NCBI RefSeq assembly: GCF_023015965.1 | Contig: NZ_JALKAN010000001.1 | Coordinates: forward strand, 1,262,160-1,326,159 | Direction: 5' to 3' | Length of the DNA: 64,000 nt | Origin: Allomuricauda sp. F6463D | GTDB lineage: Bacteria > Bacteroidota > Bacteroidia > Flavobacteriales > Flavobacteriaceae | Shown: positions 26,358-35,149 of the stretch, one piece after another | How positions within the stretch are numbered: position 1 is the stretch's first letter | Layout of the letters: each line of letters starts with the position of its first letter | The notes under the pieces: generated by a model | Told to the model about the DNA's origin: nothing | What the model saw: the letters and a program-made list of their open reading frames with translations, nothing else | Database searches by the model: none | Translations under genes and position numbers: made by a program

Positions 26358-26828
26358 TTATTGGTTTTTGGTTAGATATAATTGGGGGAAGATTGGTGTC
26401 GCTATTCCTTTTGATTGCTGTTGAAGAACAAGTTGATCTCTGGATAATTGTATTATTTGCTGAACCCATTGATTTCCAGTTGGACTGGTAACCACTAAAG
26501 TCTGTCCCTGCAAATTCCAGGTTCCGGACATTTGGTTGCCCAATCCGTCACTTTGGCTAAAGTTCCCGTTTGCATCAAATACCAAAGTTCTGTTAGAAAA
26601 TCTTTGAAATATCTTATTTTTAACCTCCGGTGAAGCATCCAAGGACTCCTTGTCCTCAAGAGCCATTCCTGCCATAGAACTTGACAGGTTTAGTGTCCAA
26701 GAACCTATTAAATTGTTATCCGTGGCATTTCCATCTTGCGCTTGCCCATTTAAAATTGAAAATAATAGGGCTATAAGTATTACCCATTTATAGGATAATA
26801 CAGTTGTGGTTAAACTGTAAAATTTCAT
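26358..26828 (-). CDS. Lipocalin-like small exported protein
   Basis: The 156-residue product has a Sec signal or signal anchor (about 12-31, VILIALLFSILNGQAQ). A lipocalin-like pattern follows: LIGSWTLNLSSS near the start, FDANGNFSQSDGLGNQMSGTWNLQGQTLVV in the middle, and LVLQQQ at the end. It is wedged between the two RHS genes with gaps of 10 bases upstream and 1 base downstream, so it is part of the same operon. Family assignment is by pattern. A chaperone-like or binding role for the RHS pair is possible but unsupported. Confidence 0.6.
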   Translation of the reverse strand: MKFYSLTTTVLSYKWVILIALLFSILNGQAQDGNATDNNLIGSWTLNLSSSMAGMALEDKESLDASPEVKNKIFQRFSNRTLVFDANGNFSQSDGLGNQMSGTWNLQGQTLVVTSPTGNQWVQQIIQLSRDQLVLQQQSKGIATPIFPQLYLTKNQ

Positions 26829-26838
26829 ATGGTATATT

Positions 26839-29800
26839 TTAATTTTGTCCTTTGTAGTGATATTGGTAATCGTTCAACATTTTCAGGTCATCATCCTTTG
26901 TGGCTTCTAACCTATTGAACTCATCATACTCATAAAATGTGGTGTATCCCCTAGGGTCCGTAGTACTGGTCACCCCAATGGTCGGATCATAGGTATAACT
27001 TGACATTAAGGATCCGTTTGGTAATGCTGCCCTTAAGTTCTCAAAAGCGTTTCTAAGAGCATTTTCTGTTGCTATTGTCCCATCATCTGAATCGGATGCC
27101 AACTGGCAAGCGGAAATTAACGACTGTAAAGAAGATGCGTCACTATCATCAAAATTGGTAATTGTCATTATGGGCAATTGATTGTCATAGCCCCAGATAT
27201 AATAAGTGCTCGGACCATCGATAGGTTTGGATGTTTTGATATTACCATTGGAGTAATAATCAAATTCTCCCCAATCAATAAAACTTTCGTTCCCTTTTTT
27301 TGTAGAAATCAAATTTGGCAAAACTTTTGTACCAAACGAACCATAATCCCTACGGGTAACCGACAGCGTCTGTTCATCCTGTTCGCCAGGATTCATTATA
27401 GTTTCAGTTATCACCACTTCGGACAATATGTTTTTTGTAACCAAGGAAGATGAGCCGTTCACAATACCATCATGTGGATACGTATAATTGGTCTCTATGG
27501 TATTTTCCTTGCTGTCCTGTACCGTTTTCTTTCTCGGTAGATATTTCGGTGAAGCTTCGGCATGATCATAGATTGTATTTTCCTCGGAAACTAATGTATC
27601 CACCACATTTCCATTGGCATCATAAAAAATGGATTCCTTTTTATAATAATCCAATCCCCCATAAGCCCCATTAGTTTTTGATACCCTTGCCCTATAAGGG
27701 GAATATTTTGGGTCAAAATAGCCTAGGTATCCATAATTTTGGAAATGGGCCAAATAATCGGGATAATCACAGGGTGTCGAAGGACATTCATAGGTATCCA
27801 GATATTCAAGGCTCACAAAATCATCGCTTGTATCGGGAGTCCCATCGGGACCATTGTGCTGCTTTAAAAAAATATTTTTCTGAAAGTTTTCGTTGTCCAC
27901 ATAGACCACCAATGACTCAATACTGATTGGCCGTTGCAATGTTTCATAATATTCAAATTCTTCTGAAACCAACGTTTTATTGCCAGTTTCCCTATTAATA
28001 ACCTTAGAGGATAGGTTGCCAGCAGAAAGACTAGGGAAATACCAATTTTCATAAGGGGGAGAGGTCATTGGCACACTGCCTTTTTGGTCTTTGTAGAAAT
28101 TATGCTGGGTGTAACCGAGCTTTTCATTGGAACCGTTTACTCTGGATTCTTTTACCGAGGAATAGGTCACATAGGGTTCATTGCCTTTGGCATAGGTCGC
28201 ATACCTTATCAACTGGGTCTTGGAACCATTTTCGGTTTCATTTTCACGAAAATCATGCAAGATGGGTTTGTAATTGATCGTACCACTACTGTGATTAAAA
28301 TTCACATCATAATCATAGACCTTTTTCAAGGCCAAATTTCCGGTGGAAGTATAATCCCTGATTTCAGCGATTCTTTGACCTCCAACATCCATATTGTTCC
28401 AATTTACAGAGGTTACTTGCTTTGAAATAGTAGCAGAAGCACTAATGGATTGAGCATTGTTCAAATTCCCTAAAAGAAGAAGTGCCTTGTATTTGCCAGG
28501 CGTTAAATGAACAGACTGGTTTCCAGAAACATATATTGGACTCACAACATTATATGCCGAAGGACCATAATGGAAATCGCAGTAATTATTATAGGTTGCA
28601 GTACTGTGCAAGGAATCGACCAAATAGAATTCCATATCATTGTTTGAGGAACTTACCGACAAGATATAATCATCCTCCTCAATTACGGTAATCGTTTTAA
28701 TTACTATCCTTGGGTCTTGCGGCGACATATACTTGTCATCGCAATAAATCCCTTGATCGTCGGTATATAAATTATGGCTCGTAGGGCTACTGATATTTAA
28801 ATTGGCACTTAAAATAAAGTCTTGATAAGTACTGGTATTGGAGGTATATATCTCATGGCCTTCATAATCAAATTCTGTGTAACCACCTGTTGGATAGGTT
28901 ATTTTACTTAATGTTCCTTTTTTTCCATAGTTGGTACTGGGTTCTCTATCCGCTCCGGCAAATGAAAAATTTTCCACATCAATACTCGGATAAAGTGAAC
29001 TATTGTTGCCCTTACCGTTATAATATCCGTAATAATCTTGCGCAAAGGAACTCTGTTTCGGTAGACCATCGGGGTCAAAGTATTCGAAATAATAATTTTG
29101 ATATCCGACATTATCACTACCTTTAATCGTTACACCATCCAATTTCAAGCGAATATCAGAATAAGATTTACCTGTTGAGAAAATATTGGCATTACTCAAT
29201 CCATCAGAGTTGAAATAGTTGTCATTATCAAACTCAACTGATTTGATAACATTTCCATTCCAGTCCAAAAAGTCAATGGATGCCAGCCTTTTGTTCTTGT
29301 CTGTATTATCAACATCTCTTCGCGACCCCATATTTATTTCAACCAATAATTTAGAGTTATGGTAAATGGCAATGGGAAATCGTTGTTTTACCTGAGATAT
29401 CACTGAGCTGATATTTCCGGGTGGCGGAGCTGAATAATTATACACGTTCTCTTGGATTTCCGTTACTGTGGAACCTGATGCTGATGCAAAAGACCTAAGT
29501 GGCTCATACCCATTATCCACATAGGTAAAATCAAAAACATCCTTACCGTTCTTGGAAACAATTTGCGTCAAAGACCAAGCTGAAACATAGGTAATGTTGG
29601 CATCACCCATCAATTCACCTGCATCAGCTGATAAATTCTGCCTAAAAGTAGTTTCGTGATCGGAAAAAATATATTTGGTACCGTCCTCATTGGTAACGGT
29701 CCATGAACTTATATAATTAGGTGTAGTAGGTCCTAGATTATAGGTAATCTTTATTCTGGGATTGTTCAATGCACGGGCGGTAAATCCATATCCCGTATTT

Positions 29801-30450
29801 TTCTCTAGCACTACAGTTGCATTAAGACCCGGAGCACTAAGATTAAAATGGTCAACCTGGGTATCGATCCTATTGAGATTCACATCATATAAAAAATGAA
29901 CGTAATCGGTAGCTGCTGGTCCGTTCGGGAATATAGGATTATTTAGGCCAGCATAATCATCAAGATAATCTTGTGCTGTTTGTTGTGTGGTCGGGTCGTT
30001 GAACATGGTATCATATCCCCCTGAAGTGTAGTCATCCGGCAGGCCATTGGTGATACGGGAGATCCGACCTCCTACATTCAAGTTCCATGAAAGCCCCACC
30101 CAGGTGGCCAATTGTTCTACTTTTACCCCGGATGCATCATAGGTCAGGGATAAAGGTAGAGAAAACTCTCTTCCCTTTAATGTGTGCAGAGGAACACTTA
30201 TTTGAGGGGTGCCTGAATAAAGGCTAACCTGAGTATCTCCATAATTTTCGAAAGCTTTTGACTCGGGCGATTTTACTTCATTATATATCCTATTGAGTTC
30301 ACCTCTGAAAATATCCTCCTCTTGGGAAAATCCCATATTGGATATGAGCGTAGTGAGGACAAATAATAAAATTGACTTTTTAGAAAAATTGAATGTCTTT
30401 TTTTGATAAAACAACTTAAGCCCATTGTAAAGGCAACAGGAGAGCTTCAT
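26839..30450 (-). CDS. RHS/YD-repeat secreted protein, first gene of the RHS operon
   Basis: This 1,203-residue protein has a signal peptide with an unusually long N-terminus (hydrophobic core about 24-40, SILLFVLTTLISNMGFSQ; a start at residue 1 puts a basic stretch before it). The N-terminal region (about 65-130) has the SpvB/TcB-like pattern GTPQISVPLHTLKGREFSLPLSLTYDASG followed by WVGLSWNLNVGG. YD-type repeats occupy the C-terminal third (TDPRGYTTFYEYDEFNRLEATKDD). It stops in a YD repeat without an RHS core, so it may pair with the RHS protein encoded two genes downstream, in the way TcB and TcC complement each other. That pairing is inference. Confidence 0.82.
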   Translation of the reverse strand: MKLSCCLYNGLKLFYQKKTFNFSKKSILLFVLTTLISNMGFSQEEDIFRGELNRIYNEVKSPESKAFENYGDTQVSLYSGTPQISVPLHTLKGREFSLPLSLTYDASGVKVEQLATWVGLSWNLNVGGRISRITNGLPDDYTSGGYDTMFNDPTTQQTAQDYLDDYAGLNNPIFPNGPAATDYVHFLYDVNLNRIDTQVDHFNLSAPGLNATVVLEKNTGYGFTARALNNPRIKITYNLGPTTPNYISSWTVTNEDGTKYIFSDHETTFRQNLSADAGELMGDANITYVSAWSLTQIVSKNGKDVFDFTYVDNGYEPLRSFASASGSTVTEIQENVYNYSAPPPGNISSVISQVKQRFPIAIYHNSKLLVEINMGSRRDVDNTDKNKRLASIDFLDWNGNVIKSVEFDNDNYFNSDGLSNANIFSTGKSYSDIRLKLDGVTIKGSDNVGYQNYYFEYFDPDGLPKQSSFAQDYYGYYNGKGNNSSLYPSIDVENFSFAGADREPSTNYGKKGTLSKITYPTGGYTEFDYEGHEIYTSNTSTYQDFILSANLNISSPTSHNLYTDDQGIYCDDKYMSPQDPRIVIKTITVIEEDDYILSVSSSNNDMEFYLVDSLHSTATYNNYCDFHYGPSAYNVVSPIYVSGNQSVHLTPGKYKALLLLGNLNNAQSISASATISKQVTSVNWNNMDVGGQRIAEIRDYTSTGNLALKKVYDYDVNFNHSSGTINYKPILHDFRENETENGSKTQLIRYATYAKGNEPYVTYSSVKESRVNGSNEKLGYTQHNFYKDQKGSVPMTSPPYENWYFPSLSAGNLSSKVINRETGNKTLVSEEFEYYETLQRPISIESLVVYVDNENFQKNIFLKQHNGPDGTPDTSDDFVSLEYLDTYECPSTPCDYPDYLAHFQNYGYLGYFDPKYSPYRARVSKTNGAYGGLDYYKKESIFYDANGNVVDTLVSEENTIYDHAEASPKYLPRKKTVQDSKENTIETNYTYPHDGIVNGSSSLVTKNILSEVVITETIMNPGEQDEQTLSVTRRDYGSFGTKVLPNLISTKKGNESFIDWGEFDYYSNGNIKTSKPIDGPSTYYIWGYDNQLPIMTITNFDDSDASSLQSLISACQLASDSDDGTIATENALRNAFENLRAALPNGSLMSSYTYDPTIGVTSTTDPRGYTTFYEYDEFNRLEATKDDDLKMLNDYQYHYKGQN

Positions 30451-30480
30451 AAATGTAGGTTAAGGTTAGTATTTATTCTT

Positions 30481-30498
30481 GGTCAATTTGGGTTGACC
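30481..30498. promoter_or_regulatory. Dyad in the divergent RHS/secretion intergenic region
   Basis: GGTCAA and TTGACC flank TTTGGG, 31 bases upstream of the RHS start and 159 bases upstream of the GspG-like start on the other strand. It could be an operator in this AT-rich divergent promoter region. No clear TAnnTTTG was found for either direction. Confidence 0.35.
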
Positions 30499-30656
30499 GT
30501 TTCAAACATAAGTTCATTTTTTAAAAAATTAACAATCTTTTTCTGTTTTTCGATGAATTACATATTTTCATTATAAACTATTTTTTTTTACATTAAATGT
30601 ATACTATTCTTACTTTTTTTAAGTTATTCCTATTACCAAATCCGATTTGACCACTT

Positions 30657-31070
30657 ATGACACGACCATTACGCACGAAAAAACTCAAGGCCCTCAACCT
30701 TCAGGAGACCCTGATCGTTCTGGCCATCATCGGTATATTGCTCCTTTTGGCCCTACCCAATCTGATGCCCTTGATTTCCAAGGCAAAAAGCATCGAGGCA
30801 CAGACCCAGCTCAAGGCCCTGTACAATGCACAGACCACGTATCGGTACATGCATAGCAAATACAGTCTGGAAATGAACGAACTGGATTTTGTATCTCCAA
30901 AGACTGTCGAGGAGAACGGTACGGCCAATTACCGTTATGAGATACTTTCCGCCGATAATGCGGCCTTTACCGCCCGTGCAGAAGCCATTACCGATTTTGA
31001 CGGGGACGGAATCCTCAACGTTTGGGAGATCGATGAAAATGGCAACCCCAAGCAAATCATCAAGGACTGA
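30657..31070 (+). CDS. gspG: GspG-like major pseudopilin
   Basis: This 137-residue protein has the leader MTRPLRTKKLKA and mature helix LNLQETLIVLAIIGILLLLALP, with Glu17 at +5 and Ala12 at -1 (Gly in classical prepilins). The globular part is small, and near the end DFDGDGILNVWEIDENGNP gives a Ca2+-binding-like Asp-rich loop; calcium binding is known for GspG. It heads the plus arm, and its stop overlaps the prepilin-peptidase start (TGATG). It likely polymerises into the pseudopilus that drives substrates through the secretin. Confidence 0.88.
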   Translation: MTRPLRTKKLKALNLQETLIVLAIIGILLLLALPNLMPLISKAKSIEAQTQLKALYNAQTTYRYMHSKYSLEMNELDFVSPKTVEENGTANYRYEILSADNAAFTARAEAITDFDGDGILNVWEIDENGNPKQIIKD

Positions 31071-31552
31071 TGTTGGTATTGCAGTTGCTTTCCGTATTCG
31101 GCTATGGTATCATGGCCTATCAGGATATCAGGGACCGTGAGGTCTCATGGGTATTGTTCCCATTGTTGGGCATTTGCCTGGCTCTGAGCTATGGGCTTCA
31201 AGTAGGTATTTCTGTATTTACCTTCAGCGTCATGGTCAACCTCATCTTGATCACTTGTGTGGTCCTACTCCTCTGGGGTATCACCAAGTTTATCTTGAAA
31301 AAACCATTTTTGGATGTGAGCTTCGGATTGGGAGATATGTTGTTCCTATATGTATTCGCCCTGGGATTCCCGACAATGACCTTTGTGTTTCTCTTAGTGG
31401 GGTCCCTCCTTTTTTCACTTGCGGCCTTTTTTCTGATGAAATTCCTGTTACAAACAAAAACGGTGCCCTTGGCAGGTCTTATGGGTCTGTTCTTAATGGC
31501 CTTTATCTTATTGGCCCTGATACCCGGAACCCCTTCTTTATACGCTTATTGA
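31070..31552 (+). CDS. Prepilin peptidase, A24 family, catalytic domain only
   Basis: The 160-residue membrane protein has about five helices. The two catalytic aspartates of type IV prepilin peptidases are visible: YQDIRDREVSW (Asp19 or Asp22 region) and FGLGDML (GxGD). The N-terminal cysteine-rich methyltransferase domain of PilD/GspO is absent, so the enzyme probably cleaves without N-methylation. It lies between the pilin and the ATPase genes, with a TGATG overlap upstream and direct contact downstream. It is presumably adapted to the Ala(-1) leaders found here. Confidence 0.88.
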   Translation: MLVLQLLSVFGYGIMAYQDIRDREVSWVLFPLLGICLALSYGLQVGISVFTFSVMVNLILITCVVLLLWGITKFILKKPFLDVSFGLGDMLFLYVFALGFPTMTFVFLLVGSLLFSLAAFFLMKFLLQTKTVPLAGLMGLFLMAFILLALIPGTPSLYAY

Positions 31553-32965
31553 ATGTCAAAACAATCCTATAAAATATCGCCCCGTTTACAACAGTGCATC
31601 ACTGCCGAGCAGGCCTTTCACTATCGAATCGTCCCGATCTCCAATGACAGCACAGGACTTGTGCTAAAAACCGATAGCGGGGCATTGGAAGCCCTCTTAT
31701 CAGAACTGAACATCGTCCTGGACACCCCTGTAGTGCTAGAAGCTTGCGACCAAGAAGAACTTCAGCAATACCTCACCACCAACTACCGACAGCGCAATGG
31801 ACAAAGCGTTTCACAAATCGGTTATACCAATGATTTCTTGGAAAAAATATTGTTAGAGGCCAAGGCCATCGGCAGTAGCGACATCCACTTTGAGCCCTAT
31901 GAGCACAAAAGCCGGGTACGCCTGCGCTTGGACGGCAAGCTTTTGGAGTATTACAGTGTACCCATCGTGGATTACCCTACCATGGTCAACAAGATCAAGA
32001 TCAGGGCCAATCTCGATATCTCTGAAAAACGCCTGCCCCAAGATGGCAGGATCACCGTCAATTCCCATGGAGAGGAATTCGATATCCGGGTTTCTTCCCT
32101 CCCTACCCTTCATGGAGAAAAATTGGTACTACGTATACTGAGCCGGGATACGGGGAGCATTGATTTGGAAACCTTGGGCATGACCTCCAGAGAACTGTCC
32201 CGCTATCGGGAAGGCATCAAAAAACCGAATGGGATCGTACTGATATCCGGGCCCACAGGGTCGGGAAAGACCACCACCTTGTACGCGACCCTGAAACAAT
32301 TGAACGTTGGAGCGACCAATATCCTGACCATTGAAGATCCTATTGAATATACCTTGGAAGGCATCAACCAAGTGCAACTGAAAGAAAACATCGGACTGGA
32401 TTTTTCCAGTGCCCTGCGTACCTTTTTACGTCAAGATCCAGACATCATCATGGTAGGGGAGATCAGGGACGTCAAAACTGCCAATATGGCCATACGGGCG
32501 GCCCTGACAGGACATTTGGTGCTCTCCACCATCCATACAAACTCTGCCTGGGCCACCATATCGCGATTGATCGATATGGGGGTGCCCCCCTTTTTGATTG
32601 CCAGTACCCTGAATATGAGCGTGGCCCAACGTCTGGTCCGCAAGCTTTGCAAGCATTGCAAACAAAGGACGGCCATTGATCCAACGGCCTTCCCTGCTGA
32701 TTTTTCCGTTCCAAAGGACATGGAACACCATTGGTCGGCCGTGGGCTGCAACGAATGCCACCATACCGGTTACCATGGCCGTATGGCCCTCTATGAAATT
32801 CTGCCGGTCCGAAAAGACCTGGAAAACACTATCAAGGACAATGTATTGGAAATTGATGATTATATGAACGAACAGGGTATTTCCAGTTTACGGAACAATG
32901 CCCTACAACTGGTCCGCCAAGGAATCACCTCTATTGAGGAAGTCTATGCCCTATTAAGCCATTGA
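31553..32965 (+). CDS. gspE: GspE/PilB-type secretion ATPase
   Basis: This 470-residue ATPase has an N1E-like domain (about 1-75), a PAS-like N2 domain and a RecA-like core. Walker A is GPTGSGKTT (from Gly233), followed by an Asp box (ILTIEDPIEY), Walker B (DPDIIMVGEIRD) and a His box (GHLVLSTIHTN). A C-terminal zinc site is formed by Cys366-Cys369 and Cys399-Cys402. These are all elements of an active GspE/PilB. It powers pseudopilus extension with GspF at the inner membrane. It starts right after the peptidase stop and is followed after 3 bases by the secretin. Confidence 0.93.
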   Translation: MSKQSYKISPRLQQCITAEQAFHYRIVPISNDSTGLVLKTDSGALEALLSELNIVLDTPVVLEACDQEELQQYLTTNYRQRNGQSVSQIGYTNDFLEKILLEAKAIGSSDIHFEPYEHKSRVRLRLDGKLLEYYSVPIVDYPTMVNKIKIRANLDISEKRLPQDGRITVNSHGEEFDIRVSSLPTLHGEKLVLRILSRDTGSIDLETLGMTSRELSRYREGIKKPNGIVLISGPTGSGKTTTLYATLKQLNVGATNILTIEDPIEYTLEGINQVQLKENIGLDFSSALRTFLRQDPDIIMVGEIRDVKTANMAIRAALTGHLVLSTIHTNSAWATISRLIDMGVPPFLIASTLNMSVAQRLVRKLCKHCKQRTAIDPTAFPADFSVPKDMEHHWSAVGCNECHHTGYHGRMALYEILPVRKDLENTIKDNVLEIDDYMNEQGISSLRNNALQLVRQGITSIEEVYALLSH

Positions 32966-32968
32966 TCT

Positions 32969-35149
32969 ATGAAAATATACCTGATCACCATAGTATTGCT
33001 ACTATCTGCCGTGCAACTTACCCACTCACAAGATGGGAAGGAACGGATTCAGCGCATCCAAAACCAATTGGAGCTCTTGGCCGTCGATCATCCGGCCTAT
33101 AACGAGACCCTGAAACTGGAGGTCAATGTGACCAACGTGACCCTGCCCAACTTTTTGATCGCGGTATCCAAGGTGCACAACCTTAATCTCAGTGTCTCCA
33201 ATGACATTGCCAATATCACGATCGTCAACAATTTTTCCAATGTGACAATAGCGGAACTTTTGATATTTCTCTGTAAGGAATACAACTTGACCATTGAATT
33301 TACCGGCAGCATCCTATCCATCAAAAAATTTGCCCCTCCCCGGCCCGAACCCGTTGAGAAGACCTTTATAGTTGATATTGACCCGGATTCAAAACTGATT
33401 TCATTGGATGTATCGGACATTGCCTTGGAACGGGTCTTCCGCAGGATCATGGAGGTATCGGGCCACAACCTGCTCTATGCCAACACCCTAAAAAGCCGGC
33501 CCCTGAACATTTATTTAAAACAGGTGCCTTTTGATGCGGCATTGGAAAAATTATCGGCCCTCAATGGACTTACCCACTCCAAATCCCGTGATGGATTCTA
33601 CCTGTTCAGTGCCAAGGAGGCACAAATGGCAAATGGTGCGCCCAATTTCGGACCGGGCCTCCGTTACGAGGTCCTGGATACGGTCAATAAAATCCTCAAT
33701 GTAGATTTCAATGCGATCCCCATTTCCGATATCGTCGCTTCTATGGGACAGGACCTCCATTTGGATATTTATACGGCCACTCCCTTGGAAGAGGCCGGAA
33801 AAGTGACCTTCAAGGCCAAACACATCTTCTTTGACGATCTGTTGTCGCATATGTTTGAAAGCCGGCAGACGAACAGTAGTCCTGCGGAGGAGGAACCGAC
33901 CCCGGATGGCCGGACGCGCAACCGAAATCAATACAACACGGCCAATACAGGGGGGACTTCCGATCCGACGCATTTTACCTTTAAAAAAGAAAACAATATT
34001 TACTTTTTTGGCACGGCGGACCAACTTAGTGTTCGCGAAGTGGAGGTCATTCAAATGATGCACCGATCGGTGGAGCTCATGAGCGATCCTGCCTCCAGTT
34101 CGGGAGGCTATCGGACCGCGGGGCGTACGAGTGCGGGCAATGTCAATTATTATGGCAATGGCCAGAATTCCGGTCCGGGCTGGGGGCAGAACAATTATAA
34201 CAACACCCGGAACATCAGTACCACCGGCAACAACGGCTTCGGGAACTATCAGGACACGGCGGAGGCATTGGTCAACATTGTCCCGAACGAGATCAAGTCC
34301 GAACTGGATATCAAAGTGGATTTTGAGCTCAACAGCTTTTTGGTCAGTGGCCCATCGGCAAATATTGAGCGCTTCAAAAACTTTATCGATGAAATCGACA
34401 AGCCTGTTCCCGTAGTATTGATCGAGGTGATGATCATCGAGGTCCGTAAATCCTCGCTTGTGGAAACGGGCATCAGTTGGGGCATCGGGGAAGAACCCGT
34501 CCAGACCCAGGGGAGATTGTTCCCAAGTACCGATTTGACCTTGGGAGCCAGTACGATCAACAAGGTCATCGGTGGTTTTGATGGTTTTGGTTCTTTTAAT
34601 ATCGGTCAAGTGGTCCCAGAGTTTTTCGCCACCATCAAGGCCTTGGAAGAGAACGGGAACATCAAGATCCGCTCTACCCCAAAACTATCGACCCTCAACG
34701 GTCATCGGGCCCATTTATCCATCGGGGAAACGACCTATTATGTAATCACCAACCAGAACTTTTTTGGTTCCCAGGTCCCAACAACTTCGGAGGTAAGGAA
34801 CTATGCGCCCATCGACGCAGAACTGGGGGTCAGCATCAAACCTTTGGTATCCGGGGACGGACAGGTCACCTTGAACATCAATGTCATACAATCGGATTTC
34901 AGTGGAGAGCGCATCGAAGAAGATGCGCCTCCCGGACTGACCTCCCGGGAGTTCAGTTCCATTATCCGCATGCAAAATCAGGACCTGGCCATTTTGGGAG
35001 GACTGGAAGAAAAGGTAAAGGATGATTCAGGTAGTGGGGTCCCGTTTCTGGCAAGGATTCCGGTCATCAAATGGCTATTCAGCCAACGTCGCCGTGAGGA
35101 CAGCAAACAAAAACTGACCATACTGATCAAACCAACCGTAATCTATTAA
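32969..35149 (+). CDS. gspD: Secretin (GspD/PilQ-like) outer-membrane channel
   Basis: This 726-residue protein has a Sec signal (1-20). An STN/N0-like domain follows (about 55-115, LPNFLIAVSKVHNLNLSVSNDI), with further N-domains to about 370 and a Gly/Asn-rich low-complexity linker (about 375-430). The secretin core occupies about 525-726: KIRSTPKLSTLNGHRAHLSIGE, then REFSSIIRMQNQDLAILGGL and VPFLARIPVIKWLFSQRRREDSKQKLTILIKPTVI. It would form the outer-membrane pore of the machine. The downstream gene starts on its stop codon. A separate pilotin is not obvious, but the lipoproteins of the minus arm are candidates. Confidence 0.93.
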   Translation: MKIYLITIVLLLSAVQLTHSQDGKERIQRIQNQLELLAVDHPAYNETLKLEVNVTNVTLPNFLIAVSKVHNLNLSVSNDIANITIVNNFSNVTIAELLIFLCKEYNLTIEFTGSILSIKKFAPPRPEPVEKTFIVDIDPDSKLISLDVSDIALERVFRRIMEVSGHNLLYANTLKSRPLNIYLKQVPFDAALEKLSALNGLTHSKSRDGFYLFSAKEAQMANGAPNFGPGLRYEVLDTVNKILNVDFNAIPISDIVASMGQDLHLDIYTATPLEEAGKVTFKAKHIFFDDLLSHMFESRQTNSSPAEEEPTPDGRTRNRNQYNTANTGGTSDPTHFTFKKENNIYFFGTADQLSVREVEVIQMMHRSVELMSDPASSSGGYRTAGRTSAGNVNYYGNGQNSGPGWGQNNYNNTRNISTTGNNGFGNYQDTAEALVNIVPNEIKSELDIKVDFELNSFLVSGPSANIERFKNFIDEIDKPVPVVLIEVMIIEVRKSSLVETGISWGIGEEPVQTQGRLFPSTDLTLGASTINKVIGGFDGFGSFNIGQVVPEFFATIKALEENGNIKIRSTPKLSTLNGHRAHLSIGETTYYVITNQNFFGSQVPTTSEVRNYAPIDAELGVSIKPLVSGDGQVTLNINVIQSDFSGERIEEDAPPGLTSREFSSIIRMQNQDLAILGGLEEKVKDDSGSGVPFLARIPVIKWLFSQRRREDSKQKLTILIKPTVIY

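Noticed and set aside
26839..30450. RHS1 and RHS2 as one gene split by a frameshift
   Set aside because: A complete small gene with its own signal sequence lies between them and RHS2 has its own signal peptide and N-terminal domains, so they are separate genes.
33551..34609. A 352-codon frame opposite the secretin gene
   Set aside because: It lies fully within the strongly supported secretin coding sequence and has no sensible domains; it is a shadow frame.
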